Assembly (NCBI GenBank): GCA_936450465.1 | Contig: OW388305.1 | Coordinates: 37,147,187-37,211,186, forward strand | Direction: 5' to 3' | Length of the DNA: 64,000 bases | Origin: Gibbula magus | Taxonomy: Eukaryota > Mollusca > Gastropoda > Trochida > Trochidae | Shown here: positions 63,581 through 64,000 of the stretch, in pieces | Position numbering within the stretch: position 1 is the first letter of the stretch | How the letters are laid out: each line of letters begins with the position of its first letter | Position numbers and translations under genes: made by a program | The notes under the pieces: generated by a model | Database searches by the model: none | What the model was told of the DNA's origin: nothing | The model's input: the letters and a program-made list of their open reading frames with translations, nothing else

Positions 63581-64000
63581 AGGCACATCTACACATGATG
63601 ATTGTTCCACACACCAAGTTTCGTTGAGATATGTCTTATAGTTTTTGAGTTCTGTTCCGGAAACGAAATTCTAAGTTACATTTCCATGGAAACAGTCAAA
63701 AAAAATAACTCGAAGAAGTTGAAAACCCCAAAAGGCACATCTACACATGATGATTGTTCCACACACCAAGTTTCGTTTAGATATGTTTTATGGTTTTCAA
63801 GTTCTGCTCCGGAAACGAAATTCCAAGTTACATTTCCATGGAAACAGTCAAAAAAATAACTCGAAGAAGTTGAATACCCCAAAAGGCACATCTACACATG
63901 ATGATTGTTCCACACACCAAGTTTCGTTGAGATATGTCTTATGGTTTTCGAGTTCTGCTCCAGAAACGAAATTCTAAGTTACATTTCCATGGAAACGGTC
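63581..64000. repeat. 151/152-bp tandem repeat, truncated by window end
   Basis: Units starting with AGGCACATCTACACATGATG lie at 63581, 63733 and 63884 (periods 152 and 151). The third is cut at 64000. Units share CCACACACCAAGTTTCGTT and GTTACATTTCCATGGAAAC. Short tandem cores of this size occur inside some molluscan non-autonomous elements, possibly Helitron-related; that link is inference. Confidence 0.92.

Noticed and set aside
63264..63977. Open frames of 71-87 codons near the window end.
   Set aside because: Most lie in the 151/152-bp tandem repeat and occur on both strands with the same periodicity; none resembles an agrin exon.

Overview
The window is eukaryotic, from an animal. The decisive evidence is an intron-containing gene on the minus strand (59122-62348) whose five visible exons encode the C-terminus of agrin, a basement-membrane and synapse-organising proteoglycan. 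The transposon content (CR1/Jockey-like LINEs, tRNA-headed SINEs, a GGGCCCATA-type palindromic MITE, AGGTCA-rich repeats) looks most like a mollusc. That is a recollection of repeat style, not a search result. No bacterial-type gene or operon is present.

Region 1 (1-44971) is one uninterrupted tandem satellite array of about 207 monomers of 217 or 218 bp, cut by the window start. It has no genes. It carries a hierarchy of higher-order repeats: 4-mer (871 bp), 6-mer (1305 bp), 7-mer (1525 bp), 9-mer (1958 bp), about 21-mer (4567-4571 bp), and a nearly perfect adjacent duplication of 38 monomers (8266 bp). The many open frames here are by-products of the repeat.

Region 2 (44972-53725) is a transposon graveyard. 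A 3.4 kb foldback-like element with long inverted arms (45157-48601) abuts a LINE fragment (LINE A). LINE A is split by a 5'-truncated minus-strand LINE B (48913-50986), flanked by a 25-bp direct repeat. LINE A is followed at about 51371 by a third LINE (LINE C) with endonuclease and reverse transcriptase domains. LINE C is broken by frameshifts, a 32-base G run and loss of its 3' part.

Region 3 (53726-59121) is AT-rich non-coding DNA with hairpins, tRNA-like remnants, a SINE with target-site duplication (54770-55073), a small MITE, and a cluster of AGGTCA half-sites just beyond the agrin stop codon.

Region 4 (59122-64000) holds the agrin 3' exons: the end of LG2, an EGF-like domain and LG3, with clean splice signals and phases. 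One intron contains a SINE. A second copy of the 54.8 kb SINE family lies upstream of the exons, and a 151/152-bp tandem repeat runs off the window end. The remaining agrin exons should lie beyond position 64000.
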